Assembly: GCF_001874645.1 (NCBI RefSeq)
Contig: NZ_CP017886.1
Location: 4,516,501-4,580,500 of the forward strand
Length of the DNA: 64,000 nucleotides
Source: Pseudomonas frederiksbergensis
GTDB taxonomy: Bacteria > Pseudomonadota > Gammaproteobacteria > Pseudomonadales > Pseudomonadaceae
Direction: 5' to 3'
Shown: positions 46,801-55,804 of the stretch, piece after piece
How positions within the stretch are numbered: the first letter of the stretch is position 1
How the letters are laid out: each line of letters begins with the position of its first letter
Notes under the pieces: model-generated
Told to the model about the DNA's origin: nothing
The model's database searches: none
Seen by the model: only the letters and a program-made list of their open reading frames with translations
Position numbers and translations under genes: made by a program

Positions 46801-47161
46801 CGGTGTTGATCCCAACACGCTGTATGAAGTGAACGAGAAGGGGCCGGAGCTGTTCAGTCAGGGCGGTCGGTCCTACCTGATGACCGGTGCTGCGGGCGGC
46901 AGTGTCACGCCGCTGACTTCTGGTGCAGGGCCGGGTGTCGCAGCGATAAGCAGCGGCGGCAATGGTGGCAACACTTACAACTTCCCAGTTGCTGTTTCGG
47001 TACAGACGTCTGGCGAGGCGGGCGGCGCAGCCTCGCAGGAAGCATCCAGCCAGTTCGGCAAAGGCATTCAGCAGGCCGCAAAGGTCGAGGCTGAAACGGC
47101 AATCGCCAGAGCGCTGCAACCCGGCGGCTCGATCTGGCGCCTGACAAACGGGAGGGGTTAA
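43895..47161 (+). CDS. Tail tape measure protein
   Basis: 1088 residues; its length sets tail length. An N-terminal coiled-coil part (about 25-260) precedes hydrophobic segments near 268-300 (AGMLALVAPVGLVAAAIGGL). A long helical region rich in Ala, Lys, Glu and Gln follows, then the lambda H C-terminal pattern MTGKLSFADFTKSILADMAR near 880, a Gly/Ser-rich part and DPNTLYEVNEKGPELFSQGG. ATG overlaps the gpGT stop. Confidence 0.93.
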   Translation: MSVNFTSLGIEVNSSQAVSAAGDLDKLVVAAEGAEKAVDGLGKASDSLANTGKKVAQAESEAAQGVEKSTGATQRQAEARRKSGASATSEIAIISQLEKAMSGNIGSMEQLIQAEGLLERARKGGLVTIEEQARYQDQLGKAYDKIEKAEAKEAAQKQRLIDAENRQIEALKRTVNSIDPVTAKLAKLEAQEKALEAAHKAGVVDANRYNEALAKIGKDRSALTATETAFDKLKLGSRQAQENVVQLGNALSSSDWGSGVRAVAQLGAGAGASAAGMLALVAPVGLVAAAIGGLAVAYYQGSKEQDAFNKSLILTGNFAGSSSNQLSDMARQVSATVGTTGAAADVLATLAGNGKLAGSSFVEITEAALSMEKATGKSVDATVAEFVKIADDPVAAAKSLNDQYHFLTASVYSQIVALKEQGDEVGAVKLLTDTYADTVKSRAGEITQNLGLIEQGWKSIKSAAAEALDATLDVGRTQSIDTQIANYQKILDDRKSGFLAKLFPDDLGGGSQSSKFLEGQISALQKRKTEIEANSKAQGDNTRIQDEAQEAHRRLKAISDANLSSEEKRNKLLKDYRREVDALRKANPNDPLVQADYVAKTIENIKDKNKDPKAASAAVDLTGFNNSKNALAETLSYYKNAEKELEASQHAGVISQASYTEQRVNLIKQQAVEVSQGYQAEIAALEAARGKTSTSAAQRIQLDQKIADARTAMVKAQKDADSQLEVLATNETGRLAKQERAITSYAQALSQQQKALELAGQRAVIGVGQGDRQNALSGELNNQQDRLAQQSLELENQRSDPSRNMSDEEFTRKSQALADANKAATDQIQQNYADVEAAQGDWTKGATSAWQNYLDSAQNVAGQTKSLFSNAFSSMEDAVVNFAMTGKLSFADFTKSILADMARIAARQASSALLSSLVGAGISYFTGSGSGATGAATAGGAEAGAQSFGSQFDASSASVTFGGGRASGGGVDPNTLYEVNEKGPELFSQGGRSYLMTGAAGGSVTPLTSGAGPGVAAISSGGNGGNTYNFPVAVSVQTSGEAGGAASQEASSQFGKGIQQAAKVEAETAIARALQPGGSIWRLTNGRG

Positions 47162-47499
47162 TGGCGATCGAGACATTCACATGGCCAACCGAGCGCGGCA
47201 GCTCACCCGAGATTACGTATCGGTTGCGCACCGCGCAGTTCGGCGACGGTTACAAACAGGAGGTTGGCGATGGGCCGAACAACAAAGAGGACTCCTACCC
47301 AATCACCTACAGCGGCCAAAAAGCCAAAGTGCTGGAGATCATGGCGTTCTTTGACCGGCACGCTGGGGCGAAGGCATTCCTCTGGACAACTCCTCTCGGA
47401 CAGCTCGGCCTGTTCACCTGCAAGAACCCCGCACCCACTCCAGTGGGCGGCGGCGTATTTAAGCTCACGGCCACCTTTGACCGTGCTTTTCAACCATAA
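47161..47499 (+). CDS. Minor tail protein M
   Basis: 112 residues with the family pattern TYRLRTAQFGDGYKQEVGDG and GAKAFLWTTPLGQ near the C-terminus. Lambda M equivalent, part of the tail tip initiator. One-base overlap with the tape measure stop. Confidence 0.9.
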   Translation: MAIETFTWPTERGSSPEITYRLRTAQFGDGYKQEVGDGPNNKEDSYPITYSGQKAKVLEIMAFFDRHAGAKAFLWTTPLGQLGLFTCKNPAPTPVGGGVFKLTATFDRAFQP

Positions 47500-47508
47500 G
47501 GGGTAACC

Positions 47509-48243
47509 ATGCCGCTGATCAGTGACATCCAGGTTCTTGAGCCCGGCAGCGAAGTGCTGCTCTTTGAATTGGACGGCTCGGACTACGGGGCGGACGTGTT
47601 GCGCTTCCATGGGCACGCAATCCCGCACACACAGGCGGAGCTTATCGCCGCCGGCGCCGATGCCAACCAACTTCCGGCGAAAGCGATTTGGTGGCAAGGC
47701 AGCGAGTACAGTGCCTGGCCAATGCAGATCGATGGCATCGAGGCGAACGGTGACGGCACGGCGGTACGACCAAAGTTATCGGTCGGCAACGTCAACGGGC
47801 GCATCACTGCGCTGTGCCTGGCCTTCGACGATCTGCTCGAGTTCAAACTGACGATGCGCCACACCCTGGGTAGTTACCTGGACGCGCAGAACTTCCCGGC
47901 CGGCAACCTGGGTGCTGACCCAACCCAAGAGACGATTGAGGTCTGGTACATCGACCAGAAGACGAACGAGGACGGGGAAGCGGTCAGTTGGGAGTTGGCC
48001 AGCCCGGGCGACGTTGGCGGTGAGTCGATAGGCCGGCAGATGACGACCCTGTGTCACTGGTGCCTCACTGGCGGGTATCGCGGCCCGAACTGTGGCTATA
48101 CGGGGCCTTATGTGGACAAGGACGGCAACCGCACCGACGACCCGGAAAAGGATGAGTGCGACGCCACGCTGGGGAAGGGGTGTAATCCACGGTTCGGCGT
48201 CGGCAACGCCTTGCCTTTTGGGGGTATCCCGCAGTTTCCCTGA
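47509..48243 (+). CDS. Minor tail protein L
   Basis: 244 residues, lambda L-like (MPLISDIQVLEPGSEVLLFE). The C-terminal third has Cys in TTLCHWCLTGGYRGPNCGYT, ECDATLGKGCNPRFG, which in lambda L hold a 4Fe-4S cluster; the spacing here agrees. Tail tip hub component. Confidence 0.9.
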   Translation: MPLISDIQVLEPGSEVLLFELDGSDYGADVLRFHGHAIPHTQAELIAAGADANQLPAKAIWWQGSEYSAWPMQIDGIEANGDGTAVRPKLSVGNVNGRITALCLAFDDLLEFKLTMRHTLGSYLDAQNFPAGNLGADPTQETIEVWYIDQKTNEDGEAVSWELASPGDVGGESIGRQMTTLCHWCLTGGYRGPNCGYTGPYVDKDGNRTDDPEKDECDATLGKGCNPRFGVGNALPFGGIPQFP

Positions 48244-48259
48244 TCGCCCGGAGCTGACC

Positions 48260-49015
48260 ATGCGCAAGCACATACTGAGCGCGATACAGGCGCATGCGGC
48301 TGCCGAGTACCCGAAAGAGTGCTGCGGTCTCTTGCTGGCGATTGGGCGGAAGCAGCAATACTTTCCGTGCCGGAACATCGCCAGTGAACCGAACGAAGAG
48401 TTCCGGCTTGATCCAGAGGACTATGCCGCGGCTGAAGATCTGGGCGAGGTGGTCGGAATCGTTCACTCACACCCCGACGCTACCAGTCGACCGTCACCGC
48501 GCGATCTAGCCATGTGTGAAGCAACGGCTTTGCCTTGGCACATTTTGAGTTGGCCCGAGGCAGACCTGCGCACCATCGTTCCGACCGGCAGCACGCCACT
48601 TCTGAAACGGCCGTTTGTACATGGTGCGTGGGATTGCTGGGCGATCTGCGAGGAGTTCTACAAGCGCGAATACGGTATTGAGTTCGAAGCCTTCAAGCGT
48701 GCGGATGGTTGGTGGGAAAGCACCGACAATACCAGTCTGTACGAGGCGAATTTCGAGGCGGCCGGATTTTACAAGGTCGATCAGCCGCAGCGCGGTGACA
48801 TGATTGTTATGGAGGTTGGGCGGACGGTTCACCCAAACCATGCCGGGATTTTTCTCGGTGCTGATCCGTCGTTACCCGGCGAGGATTCAGCGGCATTTGG
48901 CCCTGGGCCGTTCCTGCTGCACCACCTGCATGGAAGACCATCGGAGATGATTGTCTTCGGCGGGCCATGGCTCCAGCGCACGCGCTTGGTGCTGCGCCAT
49001 CGGGATGCTCGGTGA
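48260..49015 (+). CDS. Tail tip protein K (JAMM and NlpC/P60 domains)
   Basis: 251 residues. Residues 1-110 form a JAB/MPN domain with the metal-binding HSHPDATSRPSPRD (about 75-88). From about 118 comes NlpC/P60 with catalytic Cys in VHGAWDCWAICEEFY and His in HPNHAGIFLG. This combination is lambda K-like: tail assembly and peptidoglycan cleavage on entry. ATG at 48260, not the longer frame inside gene L. Confidence 0.92.
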   Translation: MRKHILSAIQAHAAAEYPKECCGLLLAIGRKQQYFPCRNIASEPNEEFRLDPEDYAAAEDLGEVVGIVHSHPDATSRPSPRDLAMCEATALPWHILSWPEADLRTIVPTGSTPLLKRPFVHGAWDCWAICEEFYKREYGIEFEAFKRADGWWESTDNTSLYEANFEAAGFYKVDQPQRGDMIVMEVGRTVHPNHAGIFLGADPSLPGEDSAAFGPGPFLLHHLHGRPSEMIVFGGPWLQRTRLVLRHRDAR

Positions 49016-49048
49016 TATGGTTGGCGCCTTTCCACAGGAGTGACCTGC

Positions 49049-49447
49049 ATGAGATTTATCGTAGGAGCGTTGGCTGTTGCGTTGCTGGCTGGATGTGCGA
49101 CCTCGCCAGTTCCATCAAATGAAGCTGACCCGGTCCCAACCTCTAGACTGTTCTCGTATCAGAAGCCAACCACCGGTTACTCGACTTTGATCGTGACCCG
49201 GGACAAAGGTTTTGTTGGCAGCGGTTGCAATACAACTGTCAGCATTGATGGTCGTAAATCTGCTGAGATCGGATCGGGGGAGACGGCTAAATTTTTCGTG
49301 CCATCCGGCGACCATATCGTCTCTGCATCATCGTGTGGCAGCGGCCTGAAAGAGCGCGAAGCAAGCATTAAGTCAGGAAGCACAAAGCGCTTCAGAATAT
49401 CCATCGACTCTGCGATGAGCATGGATTTATCGCCAACATCGTTCTAA
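49049..49447 (+). CDS. Lipoprotein inserted in the tail module
   Basis: 132 residues. MRFIVGALAVALLAGCATSP is a lipoprotein signal with lipobox LAGC. The mature part (FSYQKPTTGYSTLIVTRDKG, GSGCNTTVSIDGRKSAEIGS) resembles small outer-envelope lipoproteins with a PEGA-like beta domain. CAGGAG precedes the ATG. In lambda-type order K is followed by I; this gene lies between, with its own terminator, so it is a likely superinfection-exclusion or conversion cassette. Confidence 0.72.
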   Translation: MRFIVGALAVALLAGCATSPVPSNEADPVPTSRLFSYQKPTTGYSTLIVTRDKGFVGSGCNTTVSIDGRKSAEIGSGETAKFFVPSGDHIVSASSCGSGLKEREASIKSGSTKRFRISIDSAMSMDLSPTSF

Positions 49448-49451
49448 CTAT

Positions 49452-49476
49452 AAGCCGCCTACGGGCGGCTTTTTTT
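49452..49476 (+). terminator. Terminator after the lipoprotein gene
   Basis: AAGCCGCC/GGCGGCTT 8-bp stem with TACG loop and T-run. Confidence 0.85.
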
Positions 49477-49492
49477 ACACCTGGAGAAAGCC

Positions 49493-50083
49493 GTGGCAAC
49501 GATAACGAACGCCAATCAGTCGATGACCACCATCTTGCTGTCAGGTCCATTAATCAAGCTTTTCGGCAGGGTTCACTACAGGGAGCTTGGGAGTAATTCT
49601 GTGGGCGAGGCCTTCAGGGCGCTGAAATGCACGCTCGATGGATTTGAGGCAGCAATCAAAAGTCTTGAGCAGCGCGGAATGCAGTTTGCAATCTTCCGCA
49701 ACCGGCGGAATGTTTCCGAGAAAGATTTCTCGTTGGGAGGGGCTCAGGAGATCCGAATTGTCCCGGTGATCGCGGGCAGCAAGCGTGCCGGACTTCTCCA
49801 GACGATCATCGGGGCAGTGCTTATCGCAGCAGGCACTTACTTCGGGCAGGGTTGGGCTGTTCAGATGGGCGTGGCCCTGGTCGCTGGTGGCGTTATCCAG
49901 ATGCTCAGCCCCCAGGCGTCTGGCCTCAAGCAGAGCGCATCCCCCGACAACATGCCGTCGTACGCCTTCGGCAGCGCCAAGAACACCACTGCCAGCGGTA
50001 ACCCTGTGCCGATCTGCATCGGCGAGCGCCGGTGGGGTGGGGCAATCATTTCTGCATCGATCTACGCCGAAGACAAAACGTAG
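49493..50083 (+). CDS. Tail assembly protein I
   Basis: 196 residues. N-terminal ubiquitin-like part (LLSGPLIKLFGRVHYRELGS, GEAFRALKCTLDGFE) and a hydrophobic Gly-rich middle (LLQTIIGAVLIAAGTYFG, VQMGVALVAGGVIQML), then the CIGERRWGG end. Lambda I-like. GTG start at 49493 after GGAGAAAG. Confidence 0.9.
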   Translation: MATITNANQSMTTILLSGPLIKLFGRVHYRELGSNSVGEAFRALKCTLDGFEAAIKSLEQRGMQFAIFRNRRNVSEKDFSLGGAQEIRIVPVIAGSKRAGLLQTIIGAVLIAAGTYFGQGWAVQMGVALVAGGVIQMLSPQASGLKQSASPDNMPSYAFGSAKNTTASGNPVPICIGERRWGGAIISASIYAEDKT

Positions 50084-50102
50084 TCATCACGCAGCACGCG
50101 GG

Positions 50103-50125
50103 CCGCCCATGAGGCGGTTTTTTTT
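50103..50125 (+). terminator. Terminator between I and the tail-tip gene
   Basis: CCGCC/GGCGG stem, CATGA loop, eight T. Confidence 0.8.
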
Positions 50126-50139
50126 GCCTGGAGGAAAGC

Positions 50140-53100
50140 ATGGGCGCAGCACAGAGAATCGATATTCACGGTGAGAAGGGGGGCGGCAGCAGTCCGAAGG
50201 CGCCGGTTGAAGCCAGTGACAGCCTGCGCTCGACGAACTTGGCCAAGCTCTTGATCGCCGTTGGCGAAGGTGAGTTCGACGGTGCTCCGACCGACTACGA
50301 CATCTATCTGGACAACACACCAATCAAGGATGCGAGTGGTAACGTCAATTTCCCGAACGTGAAGTGGGACTGGCGGCCCGGCTCTGTCGATCAGACGTAC
50401 ATCCCCGGCATTCCGTCTGTCGAGAACGAAACCACGCTGAACATCGAATTGCACAGTGACACAGCATGGGTGCGCTCGCTCACCAACACGCAGCTTTCAG
50501 CTGTTCGCATACGCTTGGCCTGGCCAGCGCTTCAGCGGCAGGACGATAGCGGCAACGTTGGCGGGTACCGGATCGAATACGCCATTGATGTGGCAGCAGA
50601 CGGCGGCGCCTACCAGCAGGCCTTGGTCGAGGCTGTAGACGGGAAGACCACCACCCGCTACGAGCGTTCGCGTCGTGTTGACCTGCCGGCGGCCACCAGT
50701 GGCTGGCAGATACGCGTCCGCCGGATCACCCCCAACCAGAACAGCAACAAAGTCGCCGACACGATGCTGATTGCCGGCTACACAGAAGTGATCGATGCGA
50801 AGCTGCGGTACCCGAACACCGCGCTGCTTTACATCGAGTTTGATGCTGAGCAGTTCACGAACATTCCCGCTGTGACGGTCAAGTGCAAGGCGCGCAAGTG
50901 GCAGGTGCCGAGTAACTACGACCCAGTCGCCCGTACTTACACTGGCACTTGGGACGGCACCATGAAGCAGGCCTGGACCAATAATCCGGCCTGGATCACG
51001 TTCGGTATCTGCACTGAGGACCGTTTCGGCCTGGGTAAGCGCATCAAGTCGTTCATGGTCGACAAATGGGAGCTGTACCGGATCGCCCAGTATTGCGACC
51101 AGCTGGTGCCGAACGGTCTCGGCGGAACCGAGCCGCGCTTCCTGTGCGACATGAACCTTCAGGGCAAGGCTGATGCCTGGTCGCTGTTGCGCGATATCGC
51201 CGGTATATACCGGGGAATGACCTACTGGGCCCAGGGCCAGCTGGTGATGCAAGCCGACATGCCGCGCGCGCAGGACTTCGATTACGTCTTCACCCGGGCG
51301 AACGTCATCGACGGCAAGTTCTCCTATGGCAGCGCCTCGGCAAAGACTCGTTATACCCGAGCCCTGGTCAGCTACGACAACCCGGCGAACAACTACGATA
51401 CCGACGTCATTCCGTTCGCGGATCTGAATCTTCAGCGCCGCCTGGGCGATAAGCCGACCGAGTTGAGTGCTATTGGCTGCACTCGAGCGTCGGAAGCGCA
51501 GCGCCGCGGCAAGTGGGCGATCCTGAGCAACAACCAAGACCGCACCGTCTCATTCAAGACCGGCATGGAAGGAGTGATCCCGCTTCCGGGCCACATCATC
51601 CCGGTGGCGGATTCGCTGCTGGCCGGTCGCGAGGTGGGCGGGCGCATCTCTGCTGTTGCTGGTCGCGTTGTGACGCTGGACCGTGACACCCAGGCCAAGG
51701 CTGGCGACCGGCTGATCATCAACTTGCCGGGCGGGCGCGCTGAGGGCCGCACAGTGCAGAGCGTCAACAAGCGCGCTGTAACCGTGACCACCAGCTACAG
51801 CGAAGCACCGTTGCCACAATTGCAGTGGGCGCTGGACGCCGATGATCTGGCGATTCCGCTGTATCGCGTGCTGCGCACCAGGCGCACCACCGAGGGCGAC
51901 TTTGAGATCAGCGCGCTGCAGTACGAACCGAGCAAGTTCGCTTATATCGACACAGGCGCCCGACTGGAAGAGCGTCCGATCAGCGTGATCCCGATCACCG
52001 TGGTTCCGGCGCCGACCAGCGTTACGGTCACGTCAAACTCTGTCGTGTCTCAAGGCATCGCCGTCGCCACCATGACTATCACTTGGCCGGCGGTGAACGG
52101 CGCTGTCGGGTATGACGTCGAGTGGCGCAAGGACAGCGGGAACTGGATCAAGCTGCAGCGCACCGGCTCAACTGGTATCGACGTCGTGGGCATCTACGCC
52201 GGCGCTTACCTCGCCCGCGTCCGCGCCGTGAGCGCCTTCGATATCTCGTCGATCTGGAAAAGCTCGAACCTGACACACCTGAAAGGCAAGGAAGGCCTGC
52301 CGCCGGCGGTGTCGTACCTGAACGCCGCCAGCCTGCTGTTCGGCATCGGTCTCAAGTGGGGCTTCCCCGCTGGCGCCGAGGACACCCAGCGCACGGAGAT
52401 CTGGTACGGGCCGACTACCAGCTTGGAGGCCGCGACCAAGCTGGCGGATCTGGCGTATCCGCAAAGCGACTACAACATGCAGAGCCTGCAGGCTGGTGCG
52501 CGGTTCTTCTTCTGGGCGCGCCTTATCGATCGAACCGGCAACATCGGGCCGTTCTATCCGGTCGGCAACGGGGTGATGGGGCAGGCCAGTTCGGATGCCG
52601 CACCGATTCTCGATCTGCTGGTCGGCAAGATCACCGATACAGAGCTGGGCAAAAATCTGCTGGATGAGATCGGTTTGATTTCTGGCAGCGGGCCCGGCTC
52701 GGTCAATGGTCGCATTGAGCATGCCAAGCAGGAGCTGGAAGAGCTCATTGATCAGGTCACCGACGCGCTGGAGTACGACAACGCTAAGGCTTATGCCGCC
52801 GGTGAGATCGTTCGTCTCGGCAATCGGCTGTTCCAGGCAGCTCAGGCCACCACCGGACACTCGCCGCCTGATGCCGCGTACTGGTTCGACATCGGCACAC
52901 TCGCCCAGACGACCGAGGCACTTGCGCAGCAGATCCAGCAGAACAGCGCAAAGATCACCGAGCACGAAGGGAAAATTACCGCCCAGGCCGAGCAGATCCG
53001 CGCCATCAACACGACGATCACTGATCCAGTGACCGGGGTTGTGGCAACTGCCAGTGGCTTGAGTTCGCTGAAGGGTACCGTGACCAATCTCGACGGCAAG

Positions 53101-53772
53101 GTCACCGCCGCCGCAGAGAAGGTGGATGGTGTTTACGCGCAGATTAATCCGCCGCTGGCAGGTGCCACCGACGGCTATGCCGGTTCCGAACAGGCGTATG
53201 TCGGTGTCTACTCGATCCAATCTGCCGTCATTGAGGGGGACGTAGCAACGGGACAGAAGATTGATGCCGTTCAGGTTCAGGTGGGCGAAAACTCCGCGCA
53301 AGTCCAGCAACTCAGCCAGGCGCAAGCCAGCACCGACGGCAAGCTCAGCACGCTCTGGTCGGTGAAAATGGAGACCACGGCCGGTGGCCAGAAGTACGCC
53401 GCATCGTTCGGGCTCGGCCTTCAGGTCGATCCATCTGGCGTGTCGTCCCAGTTCGTCGTCAGGGCTGACACCTTCATGCTGCTGAACCTGATCAACGGCA
53501 CGCCTGTCTCGCCGTTTACGGTGTCGGGCGGACAGACGTTTATTCGTGATGCGTTCATCCAGGACGGCACGATCACCAACGCCAAGATCGGCAGCTACAT
53601 CAGTTCGGTTAACTACATCGCGGGTCAGCAGGGCTGGATTCTCAACAAGGACGGGACGCTGGAGATCAACGGCATCGTTCCTGGGCAGGGAAGGCTGGTC
53701 ATCAACTCGCTGAACGTCTCGGTCTACGACTTGAACAACGTGCTGCGCGTGCGTCTTGGCTATCTGGGGTGA
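50140..53772 (+). CDS. Tail tip / host specificity protein J
   Basis: 1210 residues. The N-terminal half has the lambda J pattern (SLRSTNLAKLLIAVGEGEFD, QIRVRRITPNQNSNKVADTM, ITFGICTEDRFGLGKRI). Fibronectin-III-like segments follow from about 620 (VPAPTSVTVTSN). A coiled-coil part (about 880-1050) leads to the DUF1983 C-terminus (WSVKMETTAGGQKYAASFGL; GWILNKDGTLEING). Sits at the tail tip and binds the host receptor. GGAGGAAAG precedes the ATG. Confidence 0.93.
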   Translation: MGAAQRIDIHGEKGGGSSPKAPVEASDSLRSTNLAKLLIAVGEGEFDGAPTDYDIYLDNTPIKDASGNVNFPNVKWDWRPGSVDQTYIPGIPSVENETTLNIELHSDTAWVRSLTNTQLSAVRIRLAWPALQRQDDSGNVGGYRIEYAIDVAADGGAYQQALVEAVDGKTTTRYERSRRVDLPAATSGWQIRVRRITPNQNSNKVADTMLIAGYTEVIDAKLRYPNTALLYIEFDAEQFTNIPAVTVKCKARKWQVPSNYDPVARTYTGTWDGTMKQAWTNNPAWITFGICTEDRFGLGKRIKSFMVDKWELYRIAQYCDQLVPNGLGGTEPRFLCDMNLQGKADAWSLLRDIAGIYRGMTYWAQGQLVMQADMPRAQDFDYVFTRANVIDGKFSYGSASAKTRYTRALVSYDNPANNYDTDVIPFADLNLQRRLGDKPTELSAIGCTRASEAQRRGKWAILSNNQDRTVSFKTGMEGVIPLPGHIIPVADSLLAGREVGGRISAVAGRVVTLDRDTQAKAGDRLIINLPGGRAEGRTVQSVNKRAVTVTTSYSEAPLPQLQWALDADDLAIPLYRVLRTRRTTEGDFEISALQYEPSKFAYIDTGARLEERPISVIPITVVPAPTSVTVTSNSVVSQGIAVATMTITWPAVNGAVGYDVEWRKDSGNWIKLQRTGSTGIDVVGIYAGAYLARVRAVSAFDISSIWKSSNLTHLKGKEGLPPAVSYLNAASLLFGIGLKWGFPAGAEDTQRTEIWYGPTTSLEAATKLADLAYPQSDYNMQSLQAGARFFFWARLIDRTGNIGPFYPVGNGVMGQASSDAAPILDLLVGKITDTELGKNLLDEIGLISGSGPGSVNGRIEHAKQELEELIDQVTDALEYDNAKAYAAGEIVRLGNRLFQAAQATTGHSPPDAAYWFDIGTLAQTTEALAQQIQQNSAKITEHEGKITAQAEQIRAINTTITDPVTGVVATASGLSSLKGTVTNLDGKVTAAAEKVDGVYAQINPPLAGATDGYAGSEQAYVGVYSIQSAVIEGDVATGQKIDAVQVQVGENSAQVQQLSQAQASTDGKLSTLWSVKMETTAGGQKYAASFGLGLQVDPSGVSSQFVVRADTFMLLNLINGTPVSPFTVSGGQTFIRDAFIQDGTITNAKIGSYISSVNYIAGQQGWILNKDGTLEINGIVPGQGRLVINSLNVSVYDLNNVLRVRLGYLG

Positions 53773-53775
53773 GAT

Positions 53776-54099
53776 ATGGCTTATGGAATGCGAGTTTGGG
53801 GCGCCGATGGGGGGCTCCAGCTCGATGAGAACTCTTTTACGATTCGTGTCGCGTTATCGATCCTGGTGACGTTCCCTGTTGGTGGAAACAAGAGCAATCA
53901 GGACTTCTCGGTGCCGGGCGTCGGCCCGGGTAACGGTTCGGCGATTGTTGTTCCTATTGGTGCCTACAGCGATAGCCAGATGCAGTTCGAAACAGAGCTG
54001 CTCGATAACGTCGTGCGCGTTTACAACCACACCCGTGGTTTTGCGGCGAGCACTACCGCCAGTGGAACCATGCGACTGATCGTGATGAGGTTCAGCTGA
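53776..54099 (+). CDS. Tail fibre-associated protein (107 aa)
   Basis: Begins MAYGMRVWGADGGLQLDENS, beta-rich. The opening motif YGMRVWGADGGLQLD is echoed by QYGMRLWDGAGKLLFDSG in the next protein, so the two are related modules. Overlaps the next gene start by one base. Function as a receptor-binding or adhesin accessory is inferred from position. Confidence 0.65.
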   Translation: MAYGMRVWGADGGLQLDENSFTIRVALSILVTFPVGGNKSNQDFSVPGVGPGNGSAIVVPIGAYSDSQMQFETELLDNVVRVYNHTRGFAASTTASGTMRLIVMRFS

Positions 54100-54779
54100 T
54101 GAGCTACGGACTTCAGTTCACCAACAACAGCAACACCGTGGTGCTCGATTCGGAATACGCGAGGCTAATGGTCATTTCTTCCGGGAGGTTTGCGCCAACG
54201 GAGGAGTCAGGCATGGGGTCGACCACCTACTTCGCCAGGCCAGTTACATCACAAGAACCTCCGCTGGTCTTCGTTCGCCCCGATACGGTCAATGGCGTGG
54301 CCGGGCTTTGCATGATGAGGCTGCTCGGCTCAGCGGGTAACTGGACCGGATTCTATGTCCGGGCCTACAACGTCAACACAGCTCAGCCGAATGGACGGTA
54401 CTTCGTTGCCGCGTTTGGGGCGCAGCCGATTGCGCAGTACGGCATGCGTCTTTGGGATGGGGCGGGCAAGCTATTGTTCGACTCCGGAACATCTTGCGCC
54501 ACGTTCACCCGTGCGTTTCAGAACTGGAACTACGTCAAATACGACAAAGACTCGCAAGGCCTGACAAGGATCTATTACACCGTCCCGTTTAACTTCCCGC
54601 AGAACGAGTACCTGCTGCTCAATAACTTCGGCATGAACATGACCTCGGGCAGCGGCATGCCCAGACAGCTGTACTGTTGGTGGGACTTCCCCAACAACAC
54701 GCTGTACGCCATCACGATTGCCGCAACAAACCCGACTGCGTTTTTTCTCCCGGCTGTGTTCGCAAAGATGAACGCCTGA
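54099..54779 (+). CDS. Tail fibre-associated protein (226 aa)
   Basis: Two related halves: MSYGLQFTNNSNTVVLDSEY at the start and QYGMRLWDGAGKLLFDSGTS near 108. Each begins with a YGxxxW/F...D-S unit followed by beta-rich sequence. Probably a distal tail or receptor-binding protein; family not named. Confidence 0.65.
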   Translation: MSYGLQFTNNSNTVVLDSEYARLMVISSGRFAPTEESGMGSTTYFARPVTSQEPPLVFVRPDTVNGVAGLCMMRLLGSAGNWTGFYVRAYNVNTAQPNGRYFVAAFGAQPIAQYGMRLWDGAGKLLFDSGTSCATFTRAFQNWNYVKYDKDSQGLTRIYYTVPFNFPQNEYLLLNNFGMNMTSGSGMPRQLYCWWDFPNNTLYAITIAATNPTAFFLPAVFAKMNA

Positions 54780-54797
54780 CAGCACAGACTCATATCA

Positions 54798-54820
54798 AGC
54801 CCGCCCTGTGCGGGTTTTTT
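54798..54820 (+). terminator. Terminator before the tail fibre gene
   Basis: CCCGC/GCGGG stem with CCTGT loop and six T. Confidence 0.78.
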
Positions 54821-54843
54821 ATCGACCAAATTTGGATACTCGG

Positions 54844-55794
54844 ATGAGCAAGCAAACTATTCAGCTCGGCACACCACCCTCTGGCGTGGGTGGCGATACG
54901 CCACGCAGCGCCAATATCAAAATCGCCGCAAACTTTGATGAACTGTATAGCCTTCTAGGAGGTGACACACTCACTACACCAAAGGCGAGAGTAGCTCTCG
55001 GTTTGGGGTCGGCAGCTACGCTCAATGCTGGCCGCACCATAGGTGGACTGGCTAAAGCGGAAGACTTGGGTTGGGCGCAGACCGCGGACCCCAGCAAAAG
55101 CTGGATGGCGGATGCCTCCCCCGGCTTTGATTCAAATCTGTACGGCCCGGGCTCGCCGGGCGCACCTACTGGTGGAACGGGCTACTACTACAAGCAAACC
55201 ATTCGCTTCGGGGCTGGCTTCAACCGGCTGATTATCGCGTGGCCCTATGGGACTGGTGGCAGTAGCGGGACGATCAAGTTTCAATCGATCTACGGCGACA
55301 ACGCTACGCCGTTTCAGGAGATCTATCACACCGGCAACACCACACGCGGCTCAGGCGGCGTTCTGTCGGCGGCTTCCCCCATCCTGCGAATAGCCAATGT
55401 AGCTGACAGCCAGCGGCGCGACCTGCAAGAGCAGATATTTGAGCCTTCCGGCGAGTGGGGCGTGTCGAACAGCGAGGCGCGCGGTGTGAGCGTTGAGCGC
55501 CTCGGTGTTGGTGAGTACCGCGTCACGGGCAGCCTTGGCTTGGCCCTTGAAGGGTGGCGCACGCAAGACCCTTGTTCGCCGGACGGTGGTCGAACGCTGG
55601 GCATTACCGAATCCCAGCAGGCCCCTGACGGTACGATCGTCATCAAATTATTCAAGCGGCGTTGGACGCTCTCGGAAGACGGCGAAATGATCCCTGGCCG
55701 CGGGGCTCCTTTGGATGTGCCGCTGAGCAGCTGGATCGACGTGCGGCTGGAGATGCCGCGGCAGGACACGCCGCCGTTGCCGCCGGCCGCCTAA
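54844..55794 (+). CDS. Tail fibre protein
   Basis: 316 residues. The N-terminal part MSKQTIQLGTPPSGVGGDTP and SANIKIAANFDELYSLLGGD is common at tail fibre starts. Gly-rich middle (GTGYYYKQTIRFGAGFNRLI, IYHTGNTTRGSGG) and a C-terminal domain with RGVSVERLGVGEYRVTGSLG and GEMIPGRGAPLDVPLSSWID. Receptor binding is expected. ATG at 54844. Confidence 0.85.
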   Translation: MSKQTIQLGTPPSGVGGDTPRSANIKIAANFDELYSLLGGDTLTTPKARVALGLGSAATLNAGRTIGGLAKAEDLGWAQTADPSKSWMADASPGFDSNLYGPGSPGAPTGGTGYYYKQTIRFGAGFNRLIIAWPYGTGGSSGTIKFQSIYGDNATPFQEIYHTGNTTRGSGGVLSAASPILRIANVADSQRRDLQEQIFEPSGEWGVSNSEARGVSVERLGVGEYRVTGSLGLALEGWRTQDPCSPDGGRTLGITESQQAPDGTIVIKLFKRRWTLSEDGEMIPGRGAPLDVPLSSWIDVRLEMPRQDTPPLPPAA

Positions 55795-55804
55795 ACCGAA
55801 TAAC

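Noticed and set aside
50497..53325. Minus frames of 346 and 385 codons within the tail-tip gene
   Set aside because: Antisense to a recognised structural gene; leftward transcription there is not expected.
53845..53853. Fifth dyad copy (CGTGTCGCG)
   Set aside because: Only one arm is present; the matching CGCGACACG arm is missing, so it is listed only as a half-site.
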